NCBI GenBank assembly: GCA_030748215.1
Contig: JASMMK010000010.1
Coordinates: forward strand, 1 to 64,000
DNA: 64,000 bases
Source of the DNA: Candidatus Scalindua sp.
GTDB taxonomy: Bacteria > Planctomycetota > Brocadiia > Brocadiales > Scalinduaceae
Direction of reading: 5' to 3'
Shown: one piece after another, positions 24,158-33,217 of the stretch
How positions within the stretch are numbered: position 1 is the first letter of the stretch
Layout of the letters: every line of letters begins with the position of its first letter
Notes under the pieces: model-generated
Databases searched by the model: none
What the model was told of the DNA's origin: nothing
What the model saw: the letters and a program-made list of their open reading frames with translations, nothing else
Made by a program: the position numbers and the translations under genes

Positions 24158-24359
24158 TTATTTTCTTTTGCTTCTCATCTTTTCAATATTCCCTGCCCGC
24201 CAGACTGTTAGGCGGGAATCTTCAATATTAAATCGTCAATCACAATGGCTTTAGATCACTTCTCTTGCCTCTTTTTTTATCCGTGCTTTTCCGTGTCTTT
24301 CCGTGGTTAAGATTTAATGCTTTTCTCTGCGCTCTCAGCGTCTCCGCGGTGAGTCTCTT
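24158..24359. repeat. Dispersed-repeat mosaic
   Basis: Contains GCCCGCCAGACTGTTAGGCG (inverted-repeat module, arms GCCCGCC/GGCGGG with changes), CAATATTAAATCGTCAATC, TCCGTGTCTTTCCGTGG and GCGTCTCCGCGGTGAGTC. Each has relatives in other gaps, such as 27541-27615 and 30391-30428. Confidence 0.65.
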
Positions 24360-24698
24360 TCAATCTTCCGCTTGACGGTCATTATTCCAAAATTCATCTG
24401 CCATCGCATTAATCGTTATTTTGATAAGCTCTTCAACAGAATCAACCTCTTCTTTCAGGCTATCGCCATCCTCATGATATTTGATCAGCTCATCAAATAT
24501 ACCGTCTTTGTGTTTTTGTAAAACACTCTTATTCTTTTTTGTAAAATCATCTAACGCAGCCAGAATCTCACTCTTATACAGCTCTTCATCCTTTGAGCCC
24601 GAATTCTTTCCTGCATAGACAACCACGCAGTGTTGAAAAATACCGTTAATCATTCCTGTATAGCTGTCATACGTTCTGTTAAATTTAATAGTTATCAT
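24360..24698 (-). CDS. Unrecognised cytoplasmic protein, 112 aa
   Basis: A soluble protein with MITIKFNRTYDSYTGMINGI at the start, a lysine-rich helical middle (about 40-75) and an acidic helical C-terminus ending NNDRQAED. The ATG is preceded by GGAGGGG at 6 bases, which supports real translation. No motif, signal peptide or membrane segment is seen and no family is recognised. It follows another unknown small gene (24899-25162) in the same direction, with a repeat mosaic of 200 bases between them. Confidence 0.6.
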   Translation of the reverse strand: MITIKFNRTYDSYTGMINGIFQHCVVVYAGKNSGSKDEELYKSEILAALDDFTKKNKSVLQKHKDGIFDELIKYHEDGDSLKEEVDSVEELIKITINAMADEFWNNDRQAED

Positions 24699-24719
24699 AA
24701 TTCCCCTCCAATCCTGTTA

Positions 24720-24898
24720 ATTCGTGCCTGAATTAGTCATTAGTCAATGGTCATTAGTCATTCGGTCATTGTAATTTGAAATTTATTTGTTATTTGGATT
24801 TTATTATTTAGTGCTTATTTTTTTTTGCTTCTAGTCTTTTCTAACTTCCGTTTTATCAATCTTCAATATACAATATTAAATATTCAATCCCTGTGGCT
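24720..24898. repeat. Dispersed-repeat mosaic
   Basis: Repeats of GTCATTAGTCA, then CAATCTTCAATATACAATA continuing to ATTCAATCC and TGGCTTTAGTCACT. The last block is almost the same as at 27541-27615. Confidence 0.6.
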
Positions 24899-25162
24899 TT
24901 AGTCACTCTCCAGTTCACCAATCACACTATCCACCGTACCTCTCATGAGATCAATATTCTCAGCTTTGTCGTCAGTCGACGCACGAGCCATTGCCTTGGC
25001 TGCAGCGTTCATGAACGCTGTATAATGTTCATCGTTATCCATTAACAGGGGGGCAACCCGGCTGACCCAATGTGCCAGCGCTGCCTGATATTCATAAATT
25101 TCCTCTTTAGCTCCAACAATCTGAACCTTTTTCAACGCTTCCAGTAACTCTTCACTATTCAT
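24899..25162 (-). CDS. Unrecognised small helical protein, 87 aa
   Basis: The protein is predicted to be mostly alpha-helical (MNSEELLEALKKVQIVGAKE, YEYQAALAHWVSRVAPLLMD), acidic, and without cysteine, signal peptide or membrane segment. It ends GELESD. No family is recognised. Alanine-rich central helices (FMNAAAKAMARAS) suggest a small helical bundle. No clear SD sequence is seen before the ATG. The gene stands alone between repeat mosaics. Confidence 0.55.
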   Translation of the reverse strand: MNSEELLEALKKVQIVGAKEEIYEYQAALAHWVSRVAPLLMDNDEHYTAFMNAAAKAMARASTDDKAENIDLMRGTVDSVIGELESD

Positions 25163-25265
25163 CTTCTAAATCCTATCTTTTTCTTTTTCCTTCAACATTC
25201 AATATTCCTTGTTCGATATTCTCTTTTTCTCAGTCTTTCAATCTTCAATATACAATATTAAATCA

Positions 25266-25805
25266 TCAATCTATTTGCTCCTCCCACAACCCTCTCCTCA
25301 TCTCCTGTGCATACTCAAACGCCTCTAAAAACCTATCCTCATATTTAACATTAGGCGGTACACTCTTAACATTAGCATATCCGGCCCTGACAATCTCCTC
25401 ATTTAACATCTTACCATTAGAGAGATAGACATAACACAACAGTCTTCCGTACCTGTCCATCTCCTTTTCGTCGAACTCTATCTTTATAAAGACTCCGCGT
25501 TTAATCAGGCTATTTACATACGCTTTCGCCTTTGCGCCCATTTCGACAATCGCCTCTATATCATGATCGCTCATGTTTGCGTCCTTCAATGCCTTCCTGT
25601 CTATTCGACTCTCAGGTGCGTCTATGCCAATAAGCCTTACCCTTTTCTCAACTCCTCCATAGATAATCTGTATCACATCTCCATCTATTGTCCTTGTAAC
25701 CATAGTTTTCTGTCGCGCGTAAATTGGCGAGGACACCAGGACAAGAACAAATACCAATACTAAAGCCTTTATCTCTTTTCTAATATCTTTTTTTTTCTTC
25801 AACAT
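25266..25805 (-). CDS. Exported thermonuclease-like (SNase) protein
   Basis: The 179-residue protein has a signal peptide (about 12-30, IKALVLVFVLVLVSSPIYA) and an SNase domain (about 35-178). Catalytic residues of staphylococcal nuclease are visible: TIDGDVIQI, VRLIGIDAPE (arginine and aspartate), the glutamate in DEKEMDRYGRLLCYVY and the following arginine. A segment with many charged residues (DRKALKDANMSDHDIE) replaces the usual short loop. It hydrolyses DNA or RNA outside the cytoplasm. Tandem repeat-module DNA surrounds it. Confidence 0.88.
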   Translation of the reverse strand: MLKKKKDIRKEIKALVLVFVLVLVSSPIYARQKTMVTRTIDGDVIQIIYGGVEKRVRLIGIDAPESRIDRKALKDANMSDHDIEAIVEMGAKAKAYVNSLIKRGVFIKIEFDEKEMDRYGRLLCYVYLSNGKMLNEEIVRAGYANVKSVPPNVKYEDRFLEAFEYAQEMRRGLWEEQID

Positions 25806-25942
25806 TCAATATTCCTTGTTCAATATTCGATATTCTCTTTTCCTTCTTCTCTAGTTTTTAACATCTGTGCTTTATCCGTGTAAATCCGTGGTTAAAAATT
25901 AATGTTTCTTCTTTTCAATCTTCAATCTACAATATTAAATAT

Positions 25943-26659
25943 TCAATCCTTAAAGATCTCAATCAGCTCCACGGTAAAGATTAAGGTCTGATTAGGTCCT
26001 ATGGCTGCCGGGCCTTTAGGGCCATAAGCCAGGCCTGAAGGAATATAAAAAATATATTTACTACCAACATTCATAAGTTTCAAGCCTTCAGTCCACCCCT
26101 TGATGACTTGATCTAATCCAAACTCTGCCGGCTCATTACGTTTGTAAGAACTGTCGAACTCTTTACCGTCAATCAAGGTGGCACTATAATGGACTTTAAC
26201 CTTATCAGTCGCCTCAGGCTTAGCACCCTCTCCCATGGTTACAACCTTGTACTGCAAACCGGAGGCGGTTTCCTTAACGCCGGGCTTCTTTTTGTTGGCG
26301 CCAAGAAAAGCCAGGCCCTTTCTGGTGTTTTCATTGCCATTAGCCATCATTTCTGCTTGAGCTTTTTCCTTTTTCTTCTTCTGTTGAGACGCCATAAAAA
26401 TGTTAATCTCAGCCTCTGACACCGCAAGTTCGCCCCCATTTAACATATCCTCCAACCCACTGGCAAACAGCTCAACATCCACTTCCATCTCATTCTCTTT
26501 ACTATAAGTACCAATTTGAGTACCAAGGATATAGCTAAACATCTGAGACTCCGACCACTTGGCTCCGGCACCTGCAGGCTCAGCATCATCTTGTGCAGTA
26601 GCAATACCTGAAATAACAGATAGCATTAAAACAGGAAACAACATGATTCTTAATTTCAT
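25943..26659 (-). CDS. Exported FKBP-type peptidyl-prolyl isomerase (FkpA/Mip-like)
   Basis: From the ATG at 26659 the protein is 238 residues: signal peptide (1-22), an N-terminal dimerisation region (about 33-110, lysine- and alanine-rich helices) and an FKBP domain (about 125-236: VKVHYSATLIDGKEFDSSY, FGLDQVIKGWTEGLKLM, IPSGLAYG, LIFTVELIEI). It catalyses proline isomerisation and acts as a periplasmic folding chaperone. The N-terminal ATG 16 codons upstream was rejected because it precedes the signal peptide. A close paralogue is at 60058. Confidence 0.92.
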   Translation of the reverse strand: MKLRIMLFPVLMLSVISGIATAQDDAEPAGAGAKWSESQMFSYILGTQIGTYSKENEMEVDVELFASGLEDMLNGGELAVSEAEINIFMASQQKKKKEKAQAEMMANGNENTRKGLAFLGANKKKPGVKETASGLQYKVVTMGEGAKPEATDKVKVHYSATLIDGKEFDSSYKRNEPAEFGLDQVIKGWTEGLKLMNVGSKYIFYIPSGLAYGPKGPAAIGPNQTLIFTVELIEIFKD

Positions 26660-26780
26660 AAAAAAACTCCTAAAATCCGTAATATTAAATATAAAGCCCA
26701 TAATCAAAACAGACTCATTTTATCATGGAGTTCATCTTTATGATAAGAGAAATATAATGGGACGCGGATTTTAGGGATTT

Positions 26781-26812
26781 AAGAGTTGCGGGTTTCGTGT
26801 TGCGGATTACAG
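26781..26812. repeat. Heptamer-type dispersed repeat, degenerate
   Basis: AGTTGCGGGTTTCGTGTTGCGG, a looser relative of the heptamer blocks at 21671 and 22392, lies just downstream of the ORF6N gene. Confidence 0.5.
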
Positions 26813-26813
26813 A

Positions 26814-27311
26814 TTACTTCTCTTTTTTTGCTTTAAAACCTATCTTGGTTTTTTTCTCTACTGGTGTATTTAACATTTCTTTTATAGTTTTAAAGATGAG
26901 TTGGAAATGTTGGTCGTGCTTGTCGTGTCGTTTCTCCATATCTTCAACTTTCTTCTGCAATTCCTTGTGAGTTAAAATCATTTCTCTGAGCTTAGTAAAC
27001 GTTTTCATAATTTCGATGTTAACCTGTATTGCACACTTGCTACGCAGAACACTTGAAAGCATAGCTACACCCTGTTCAGTAAAAGCATATGGTGTTCCCC
27101 TGCGGAGACCACCCCAACTTGAAATCACAATTTGTGATTTCAAGTCTGCAAACTCTTTTTCAGAAAGCTGAAACATAAAGTCTTCAGGGAAGCGTTCAAG
27201 ATTACGTTTTACAGCCTGTACCAACACGCGTGGCTCAACTTCATAAAGTACAGCTAAATCGGTACTTAACATCACTTTTTGCTGACGAATCAAATAGATG
27301 TGTTTTTTCAT
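26814..27311 (-). CDS. ORF6N-domain protein
   Basis: From the ATG at 27311 the protein is 165 residues: an ORF6N/KilA-N-like domain ([50 protein letters not shown]) followed by a coiled coil (about 105-140) and a basic tail. Such proteins occur in phages and as isolated chromosomal genes; the domain is thought to bind DNA. The upstream extension to 27392 reads through a repeat module and was rejected. No phage genes are near. It may be a relic of mobile DNA or a captured regulator. Confidence 0.85.
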   Translation of the reverse strand: MKKHIYLIRQQKVMLSTDLAVLYEVEPRVLVQAVKRNLERFPEDFMFQLSEKEFADLKSQIVISSWGGLRRGTPYAFTEQGVAMLSSVLRSKCAIQVNIEIMKTFTKLREMILTHKELQKKVEDMEKRHDKHDQHFQLIFKTIKEMLNTPVEKKTKIGFKAKKEK

Positions 27312-27630
27312 ATAAGCGGATTTAACCACGAAAGGCATGAAAATCACGAATAAAAAGGGGAAATTTAGCCACGGATTTTCACAGATTAACACGGATAAAG
27401 AAAAGATACATCTTAGGAAAGCAGGAAAGTGAAAACAATTAAGAATTAGTAATTATTAATTCCTCATTGATAATTGGACATTGACTACTGTCTAATCAAT
27501 GCTTAAAGATCAAAAAAGCAAATGACAGTTGTCCATTGGCCAATCTTCAATATACAATATTAAATATTCCCTGTCCGCCAGTTTGTTAGGCGGGAATCCC
27601 TATGGCTTTAGGCACTTATCTGCCCAAGCG
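27312..27630. repeat. Dispersed-repeat mosaic upstream of the ORF6N gene
   Basis: The gap contains GCCACGGATTTTCACAGATT-type DNA (27363 onward), AATTATTAATTCCTCATTGATAATT dyads, CAATCTTCAATATACAATA (27541 onward), an inverted-repeat module GTCCGCCAGTTTGTTAGGCGG (with changes) and TATGGCTTTAGGCACTTAT. No gene was seen. Confidence 0.65.
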
Positions 27631-28098
27631 CTAACTATCAATTGAGATGTTTGCTACACACGGTTTTACCAGCCTTTTGAAATCGTCATAGTGCAGAGTG
27701 ATCAGCTCAGTGTAGGAACCTGCGTTAAAGACGATCTCATTCTGATCGGTCAGTTTCTCATCCACTATGACCTGCATGTCATAAAGATTTCCGAATGGTG
27801 GGATAGCACCAATATGACACCCCGGAAACAGGTCTGCGAATTCATTTTCGATGGCAAGTTCAGCTTTACCAGCTCCGGCAGCTTCTTTTAGGAGAGCAAA
27901 ATCTACCCTGTCGGAAGCAGACAAAACTGCCATAGCCATCTTATCATCTATTTTAACCATCACAGTTTTAGCTATTTTCCTCCCAGGTACGTGCGCAGAA
28001 GCGGCAACTTCCTGCGCCGTGTAAGCATGCGAATGAAAAGACGATATATACTTAATATTATTAGCATCAAGAAACTCTTTTAATCTGACGACAGGCAT
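27631..28098 (-). CDS. YbaK/EbsC-type aminoacyl-tRNA editing domain protein
   Basis: The 155-residue stand-alone YbaK domain has FHSHAYTAQEVAASAHVPGR near the start, KTVMVKIDDKMAMAVL with the conserved lysine, and IPPFGNLYDMQVIVDE near residue 100. Family members hydrolyse mischarged aminoacyl-tRNAs such as Cys-tRNA-Pro or Ala-tRNA-Pro. The exact substrate cannot be told from sequence. GAGGAGG lies 5 bases before the ATG. It is separated by a 440-base repeat-rich gap from the divergent oxidoreductase operon. Confidence 0.88.
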   Translation of the reverse strand: MPVVRLKEFLDANNIKYISSFHSHAYTAQEVAASAHVPGRKIAKTVMVKIDDKMAMAVLSASDRVDFALLKEAAGAGKAELAIENEFADLFPGCHIGAIPPFGNLYDMQVIVDEKLTDQNEIVFNAGSYTELITLHYDDFKRLVKPCVANISIDS

Positions 28099-28542
28099 GA
28101 CAACCTCCTCTCTTCCCTTGACTACATATATAATAAGTAAAGTGATTTGTAACCGCTTTATCGCTTTAAATATTATAAAAAAGAGCGGGGGGGCTTTGCA
28201 AGGTAAATACGCAGGACTCCCCGGACAAAAGGCGCCGAGGACAAGAAGCCTGCTTTATTAGTTCGGAGTGGAAAAGTTCGGTGTTCGGAGAGAAAGGAAA
28301 AATATTGGGATTTACGAATTACGATTTCAGATTTAGGAATTGAGGAATGACTAATGACAAAAACAAGCCCTTAACTTTAGTCACTTTAAACTTTAGATCA
28401 CTTCCCGCCCGGCCAGCCGTTCGGACGGGTAGGCACTCATGTCTAATCACCAGCATGTGAAAAAATTTGTATTATTTATATAAAAGGTGTATATTGAACC
28501 TGTTATGAGTCTGTAAAATTTCTAACTCAGTGGAACAGTGAA
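28099..28542. repeat. Divergent gap with repeat modules and likely promoter region
   Basis: Modules include GGACAAAAGGCGCCGAGGAC, the AACTTTAGTCACTTTAAAC type and the inverted-repeat module CCCGCCCGGCCAGCCGTTCG (28401 onward). The last 60 bases before 28543 are AT-rich (TATTATTTATATAAAAGG) and probably hold the promoter of the oxidoreductase operon. No sigma-54 pattern was seen. Confidence 0.5.
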
Positions 28543-30219
28543 ATGGAAACTGAAAAAGATGAGATTTTTGTCTCAACAGATAAATTAGACAGGAAGTGGA
28601 TTGATGTAAACATTCCCTGCAGCGCTGCCTGCCCCGCCATGACCGATATTCCGGGTTACATCCAGGCTATTGCAGCCGGTGATTACGAAACAGCATACCG
28701 CATCAATAGAGAGGAGAATATATTGCCCGGTGTGTTGGGCCGTGTCTGCGACCGCCCCTGCGAACCTGTCTGCCGACATGGAAGAGATGGACTTGGAGAG
28801 CCCGTGTCAATATGTTTCCTCAAGCGCGCTGCGACTGATTATGGGATGGAACCTGTAAATAAGGAAATCAAACCTAACGGTAAGAAGGTCTGCGTAATCG
28901 GAGCCGGTCCGGCCGGATTAACCGCTGCCAATGACCTGGCCTTAAAAGGATACCAGGTAACTATACTGGAACAGTTCGACCAGCCCGGTGGAATGCTGCG
29001 TTACGGCATTCCTCAATTCCGACTGCCAAATGATGTGGTTGCCGAAGATGTAAAATCGATTACAGATCTGGGTGTAACTATCAAGACCAATTTCCGTGTT
29101 GAGGACGCTAGAAAGATTGAAGAGCTGAGAAAAGATTATGACGCGGTTATACTTGCAGGGGGATGCGCAAATCCCAAACAGACCACTCTACCCGGTATTG
29201 ACAGCAAGGGGGTATACTGGGGCCTCGATTTTATGATAGCTGCAAACAGGGAAGAGCTGGATAGACCGCTTGAGGATGTCATCGTCATCGGCGGCGGGTT
29301 TACCGCGGTGGATTGTACACGAATGTCTTACCGGATGGGTGCAAAGACCATTACGCTGGCTTACCGACGTATGAAAAAGGATATGTATGTCGGTGTACAT
29401 GAACTTGAAGTGATGGAGTCAGAAGGCATTGATACAATCTCTTTAGTGTCTGCAGTATCTGTCTTATCCAATGATGAAGGGGTAGTAACAGGTGTAGAAT
29501 CCATTCACAACTCTATTAACGAGGACCGTTCAATCACACCAATAGAAGTGTCTGAATTTATCATGGAAGCGGATACTGTTATATTTGCCGTTGGACAGGA
29601 AGCGGATGAACAAGTTGCAGAAACCGAAAGTGTTGAACAGAAGACTGTTTTTTCCATTGCAGGTGATTTCAGGAACGGCTCTTCTACGGTGATCGAAGCC
29701 GTAGCGGATGGACGTAAGGTCGCAAGTGAAGTCCATATGAAGCTATCCGGCACAAAAGGAGCTAAAGAGGCCATCCATATCAGCGAGGTAAAGGATACCG
29801 GAAGAAAACGGGATTATGATTTTATCCCTGCCCAACCCATGGACACAACTCCCATGCGTGACAGGCAGATTAAAAACAGGGAAGTAGAGACCGGATATTC
29901 AAAAGAGAAAGCAATTACTGAAGCGAAACGGTGTTATCTCTGCCATTACAATTACCAGATAGATATCAGCCGCTGCATCTACTGCCTGGCATGCATCGAT
30001 GTGATGCCGGTAGACTGTATCAAGATGGCAAAGGATATTGAGGTAACTGAAGAGGGTAATTTGAATTATATAGAGACTAAAAACTGGAGTGAAGTAGAGG
30101 CCATTACTATAGATAACGACAAATGCATCCGATGCGGTAACTGCGTCCGCGCATGCCCGGTGGACTGCATCTCCATCTCCAAATATAAGCTTGAAACGGA
30201 GGAGGGGGAAAAGGATTGA
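28543..30219 (+). CDS. GltD-like FAD/NAD(P) oxidoreductase fused to a 2[4Fe-4S] ferredoxin
   Basis: The 558-residue protein has an N-terminal cysteine cluster (NIPCSAACPA, GRVCDRPCEPVCRHG), an FAD motif GAGPAGLTAANDLALKGY (about 117), an NAD(P) motif VIGGGFTAVDCTR (about 248) and a C-terminal bacterial ferredoxin domain with CYLCHYN..., CIYCLACIDVMPVDCI and CIRCGNCVRACPVDCI. It resembles NADPH-dependent glutamate synthase beta chains that exchange electrons between NAD(P)H and ferredoxin. It heads a cluster with another flavoprotein and the KorAB subunits, suggesting it links NAD(P)H to the ferredoxin used by the 2-oxoacid enzyme (inference). GGAAC lies 9 bases before the ATG. Confidence 0.88.
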   Translation: METEKDEIFVSTDKLDRKWIDVNIPCSAACPAMTDIPGYIQAIAAGDYETAYRINREENILPGVLGRVCDRPCEPVCRHGRDGLGEPVSICFLKRAATDYGMEPVNKEIKPNGKKVCVIGAGPAGLTAANDLALKGYQVTILEQFDQPGGMLRYGIPQFRLPNDVVAEDVKSITDLGVTIKTNFRVEDARKIEELRKDYDAVILAGGCANPKQTTLPGIDSKGVYWGLDFMIAANREELDRPLEDVIVIGGGFTAVDCTRMSYRMGAKTITLAYRRMKKDMYVGVHELEVMESEGIDTISLVSAVSVLSNDEGVVTGVESIHNSINEDRSITPIEVSEFIMEADTVIFAVGQEADEQVAETESVEQKTVFSIAGDFRNGSSTVIEAVADGRKVASEVHMKLSGTKGAKEAIHISEVKDTGRKRDYDFIPAQPMDTTPMRDRQIKNREVETGYSKEKAITEAKRCYLCHYNYQIDISRCIYCLACIDVMPVDCIKMAKDIEVTEEGNLNYIETKNWSEVEAITIDNDKCIRCGNCVRACPVDCISISKYKLETEEGEKD

Positions 30220-30461
30220 CTATTTAATATTGTAGATTGAAGATTGAAAGACTAACTCTCGCAAAGGCGTAGAGGACACAAAGAAAATAATTTAGCCACA
30301 GATTTTCACTGATAATCCCCGGACACAAAACGCCGAGGACATAACACGGATAAAGAATTAAGGGATTAAGAGAATAGTAATAATTTTTAAACTTTGCGCT
30401 CTTCGCGCCTCTGCGGTGAGTGTCTTTTTTGCAACTTGAGTAGAACGAAAGTTAGAAACGT
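30220..30461. repeat. Dispersed-repeat mosaic inside the oxidoreductase cluster
   Basis: Modules TTTAATATTGTAGATTGAAG, TCGCAAAGGCGTAGAGGAC, GCCACAGATTTTCACTGATA, CGGACACAAAACGCCGAGG and CGCGCCTCTGCGGTGAGTG lie in a row. All have relatives at 22500, 24300, 28223 and 34738. Confidence 0.65.
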
Positions 30462-31463
30462 ATGAAACATGTTATTATTGGTGCAGGAGTAGCAGGGATA
30501 ACCGCTGCAAGAACCATTAAGGAGCTGAACAGCAATGCGGAAGTGGTGGTTATCGGGGATGAACTGTTTCTGCCATACAAGCGCTATCTGCTGACAGAGT
30601 TTCTGTGCGACTCAATACAGAGAGATGATCTGCTATTCTTCTCTATAAAAAAGCTGAACGAATTGGGAGTTAAACTTCGTAAGGGTGAGTATGTAAAATC
30701 TATTGAGCCTTCGGAAAAAGTGATAAAGCTCCACCATAATGAAGTTGTGCATTACGATAAACTTCTCATCGCTACAGGCGGCAGACCCGGCCTGGGGCTC
30801 GTGCTTCGCCCGTTCAAGAAACATATCCACTTCTATTATTCCCTGTATGACACCCTGATATTAAAAGAGAAACTACCTGAAGTCCATAAATGCATTGTTT
30901 TCGGAGATGGTGTGAGCTGCCTGGATTTGATCTGTGTGCTGCACAACCTTGGAAAGAGGGTTACTTATATCACCAGAGGGGAGCGGGCAACCTTTGGCCT
31001 GGAAGAAGATGATTTTGAGGGTGACTTGCACGAATTTCTGGAAGAGAAAGGGATAGAGATCATAACAGAGGAGCAGATTGTATCGGTAGAAGAGTCAGAT
31101 CAAGGCTACAAGGTCGAAACAATACAGCAAAAAACGTTAACGACTGATATTGTTTTTGCCTGGGATTTTTATAAACCGAATATCTCATTTATAGAAGGTT
31201 CGGCAATCGAAAAAAAGCTGGGCATCTTAGTTAATACACGCCTGGAAACATCTGAGAAGGATATCTACTCAGCCGGAGATTGTGTAGAGATTTATCATCC
31301 AAGCATTAAAGGTTACTGGATTAATTTTGGACTGCCTAACGCGCTGGAGCAGGGAAGAGTTGCCGGTAGTAATATGTCCGGACAAAACGAGGAGTATAAA
31401 ACACAGGAAGCCATTGTTTTCAATCTTATGGGAACATCGTTGAAAGCAAGGTGGTGGAGATGA
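30462..31463 (+). CDS. FAD-dependent pyridine nucleotide oxidoreductase (NirB/rubredoxin-reductase-like)
   Basis: The 333-residue protein has the FAD motif MKHVIIGAGVAGITAARTIK at the start, a GG doublet CIVFGDGVSCLDLICVL (about 145) in place of the usual GGGxxG of the NAD site, and the FAD end motif DIYSAGDCVEIYH (about 265). It is shorter than most relatives (about 400), lacking the C-terminal dimer domain. The NAD site glycines are changed (FGDGVSCLD), so it may use another donor. It overlaps the next gene by 13 bases, so it is probably translated together with the 2-oxoacid:ferredoxin oxidoreductase. Confidence 0.8.
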   Translation: MKHVIIGAGVAGITAARTIKELNSNAEVVVIGDELFLPYKRYLLTEFLCDSIQRDDLLFFSIKKLNELGVKLRKGEYVKSIEPSEKVIKLHHNEVVHYDKLLIATGGRPGLGLVLRPFKKHIHFYYSLYDTLILKEKLPEVHKCIVFGDGVSCLDLICVLHNLGKRVTYITRGERATFGLEEDDFEGDLHEFLEEKGIEIITEEQIVSVEESDQGYKVETIQQKTLTTDIVFAWDFYKPNISFIEGSAIEKKLGILVNTRLETSEKDIYSAGDCVEIYHPSIKGYWINFGLPNALEQGRVAGSNMSGQNEEYKTQEAIVFNLMGTSLKARWWR

Positions 31464-33217
31464 AATATTCCGAAATTACAATTCGCTTTTGCGGCATAGC
31501 GGGAGACGGTATAGTGGCTTCAGGAAAGATTTTTGCAGGTGCCTGCGCCAACATAGGCCTGCATGTAATGGTAAATAATATCTACAGTGCCGAGATCAGA
31601 GGTATGGGCAAATCTTCCGCCACAATCAGGTTTTCGACATCAAAGCTGTATAGTATGGGTGATGGTCTGGACCTGCTTGTGGGTATGGAAGCTAAAGAGT
31701 CTATTATTGACCTGCGTGATGTTAAGGAGGAAGGCAATGTTTTCTACGATACCAGCACTATCGGTGATGTAGAGGAAGAGGACAGCCTGGTCTCTCACAT
31801 AACACCGGAAATGCAGGGACACGGTCTGCCTATTCAGAAACTGGCAAACGAAGCGACAGGTACAAATCAGGGTAAAAACCTGGTTACTATTGGAGCGATC
31901 TGTTACTTTTATTCATTACCTCCTGAGATGTTTGTAGATCAGATAAGAAGCGTCTTTGCGCACAAAGGAGAGCATGTTATAGATGTCAATATCAAGGCCT
32001 TCAACCTGGGCTATGAGTATTTTAAAGAACACTACCCTCTCAATAACCAGTTTGAATTTGACAAAACATCAGAACCCATGGCACTGACAAGCGGCAATGA
32101 CGCTATTGCCAAAGGGGCGTTGGATTGCGGTTTGAAATTTTATGCGGGATATCCTATCACACCGGCAACAAAGATCATGGAGATTGCAGCAAAGGAGTTG
32201 CCGAAGCTGGGAGGGTGGACCCTCCAGATGGAGGATGAAATTGCGGCCATCGGTGCAGTGTTGGGGGCATGGTTTGCTGGGAAGCGTGCAATGACCGCTA
32301 CTTCCGGGCCCGGCCTTTCACTGATGTGCGAAATGATTAACCTGTCGGTAATGGCTGAAATCCCGACAGTCATTGTCAACGTTCAACGGGGCGGCCCTTC
32401 TACAGGCCTGCCTACTAAAGTAGAACAGGGAGACCTTAATATAGCGCTTTATGGCGGAGCCGGAGATTCCCCCAGAGTGGTAATGGCGCCCACCGACTCC
32501 GAAGAGTGTTACAGCGGTATTCAACTGGCCTTTGATATTGCAGAGAAGTACCAGACTCCGGTGATCTTTCTCAGCGATCTCTTCCTTGGACAGCGTATAG
32601 AAACCGTTACGATCAAGGAGAACATTGACAGGGACAGATGTACCAGGAAGAAGCCGACATCGGAACAGCTGGAAGATTTCCAGAGATATCAAATTACCGA
32701 CGATGGCGTTTCACCACTAATCGTTCCCGGAAAACCGGGGGCTGTTTTCTCTACTACCGGACTGGAACATTCAATCAAAGGAAATCCCAACTACGAAGAG
32801 GAGGTTCACAGCATGATGACTGCAAAACGGTTTCGTAAATTTGAATCAATTGTAGAAGATCTTCCTCATGCAGTCATCCTTGGGGATGAGACTGCTGACA
32901 TTGGAATTGCCGGTTGGGGTTCGACGATAGGTTCAATATTGGAAGGAATGGAGCTGGCAAGAGAACAGGGTGTTAAGACGAAGTTGATAAAATCAATTAT
33001 GATTCATCCGCAGCGAGAGAATTTATTCCGAAAGTTTTTTGCCTCGTGCAAGAAGATTATTGTACCGGAGATGAACTACCAGGGACAATATGCAGCTCTG
33101 TTAAAATCACGATACGGTATAAAACCGATAGAGATACACATACCCGCTGTCAATCCGGTAAGTCCTTTAAAAATTGCACAAAAAATTATGGAGGCCAACA
33201 GTGAGCTTTCTCAGTAA
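31451..33217 (+). CDS. korA: 2-oxoacid:ferredoxin oxidoreductase, fused gamma-alpha subunit
   Basis: The 588-residue protein has an N-terminal gamma domain (about 1-185: GIAGDGIVASGKIFAGACA) and an alpha domain (about 205-585: DAIAKGALDCGLKFYAGYPI, EDEIAAIGAVLGAWFAG). With the beta subunit that follows it forms an enzyme converting 2-oxoglutarate or another 2-oxoacid plus CoA to acyl-CoA and CO2 with reduction of ferredoxin, or the reverse. Gamma-alpha fusion is common in KorA and in indolepyruvate-like enzymes. The start overlaps the preceding gene, with GGTGG upstream. Nearby citrate synthase and aspartase suggest a TCA role. Confidence 0.92.
   Translation: MVEMKYSEITIRFCGIAGDGIVASGKIFAGACANIGLHVMVNNIYSAEIRGMGKSSATIRFSTSKLYSMGDGLDLLVGMEAKESIIDLRDVKEEGNVFYDTSTIGDVEEEDSLVSHITPEMQGHGLPIQKLANEATGTNQGKNLVTIGAICYFYSLPPEMFVDQIRSVFAHKGEHVIDVNIKAFNLGYEYFKEHYPLNNQFEFDKTSEPMALTSGNDAIAKGALDCGLKFYAGYPITPATKIMEIAAKELPKLGGWTLQMEDEIAAIGAVLGAWFAGKRAMTATSGPGLSLMCEMINLSVMAEIPTVIVNVQRGGPSTGLPTKVEQGDLNIALYGGAGDSPRVVMAPTDSEECYSGIQLAFDIAEKYQTPVIFLSDLFLGQRIETVTIKENIDRDRCTRKKPTSEQLEDFQRYQITDDGVSPLIVPGKPGAVFSTTGLEHSIKGNPNYEEEVHSMMTAKRFRKFESIVEDLPHAVILGDETADIGIAGWGSTIGSILEGMELAREQGVKTKLIKSIMIHPQRENLFRKFFASCKKIIVPEMNYQGQYAALLKSRYGIKPIEIHIPAVNPVSPLKIAQKIMEANSELSQ

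Noticed and set aside
26814-27311. Prophage indicated by the ORF6N protein
   Set aside because: No phage structural, integrase or replication gene lies nearby; a single domain gene is not enough.
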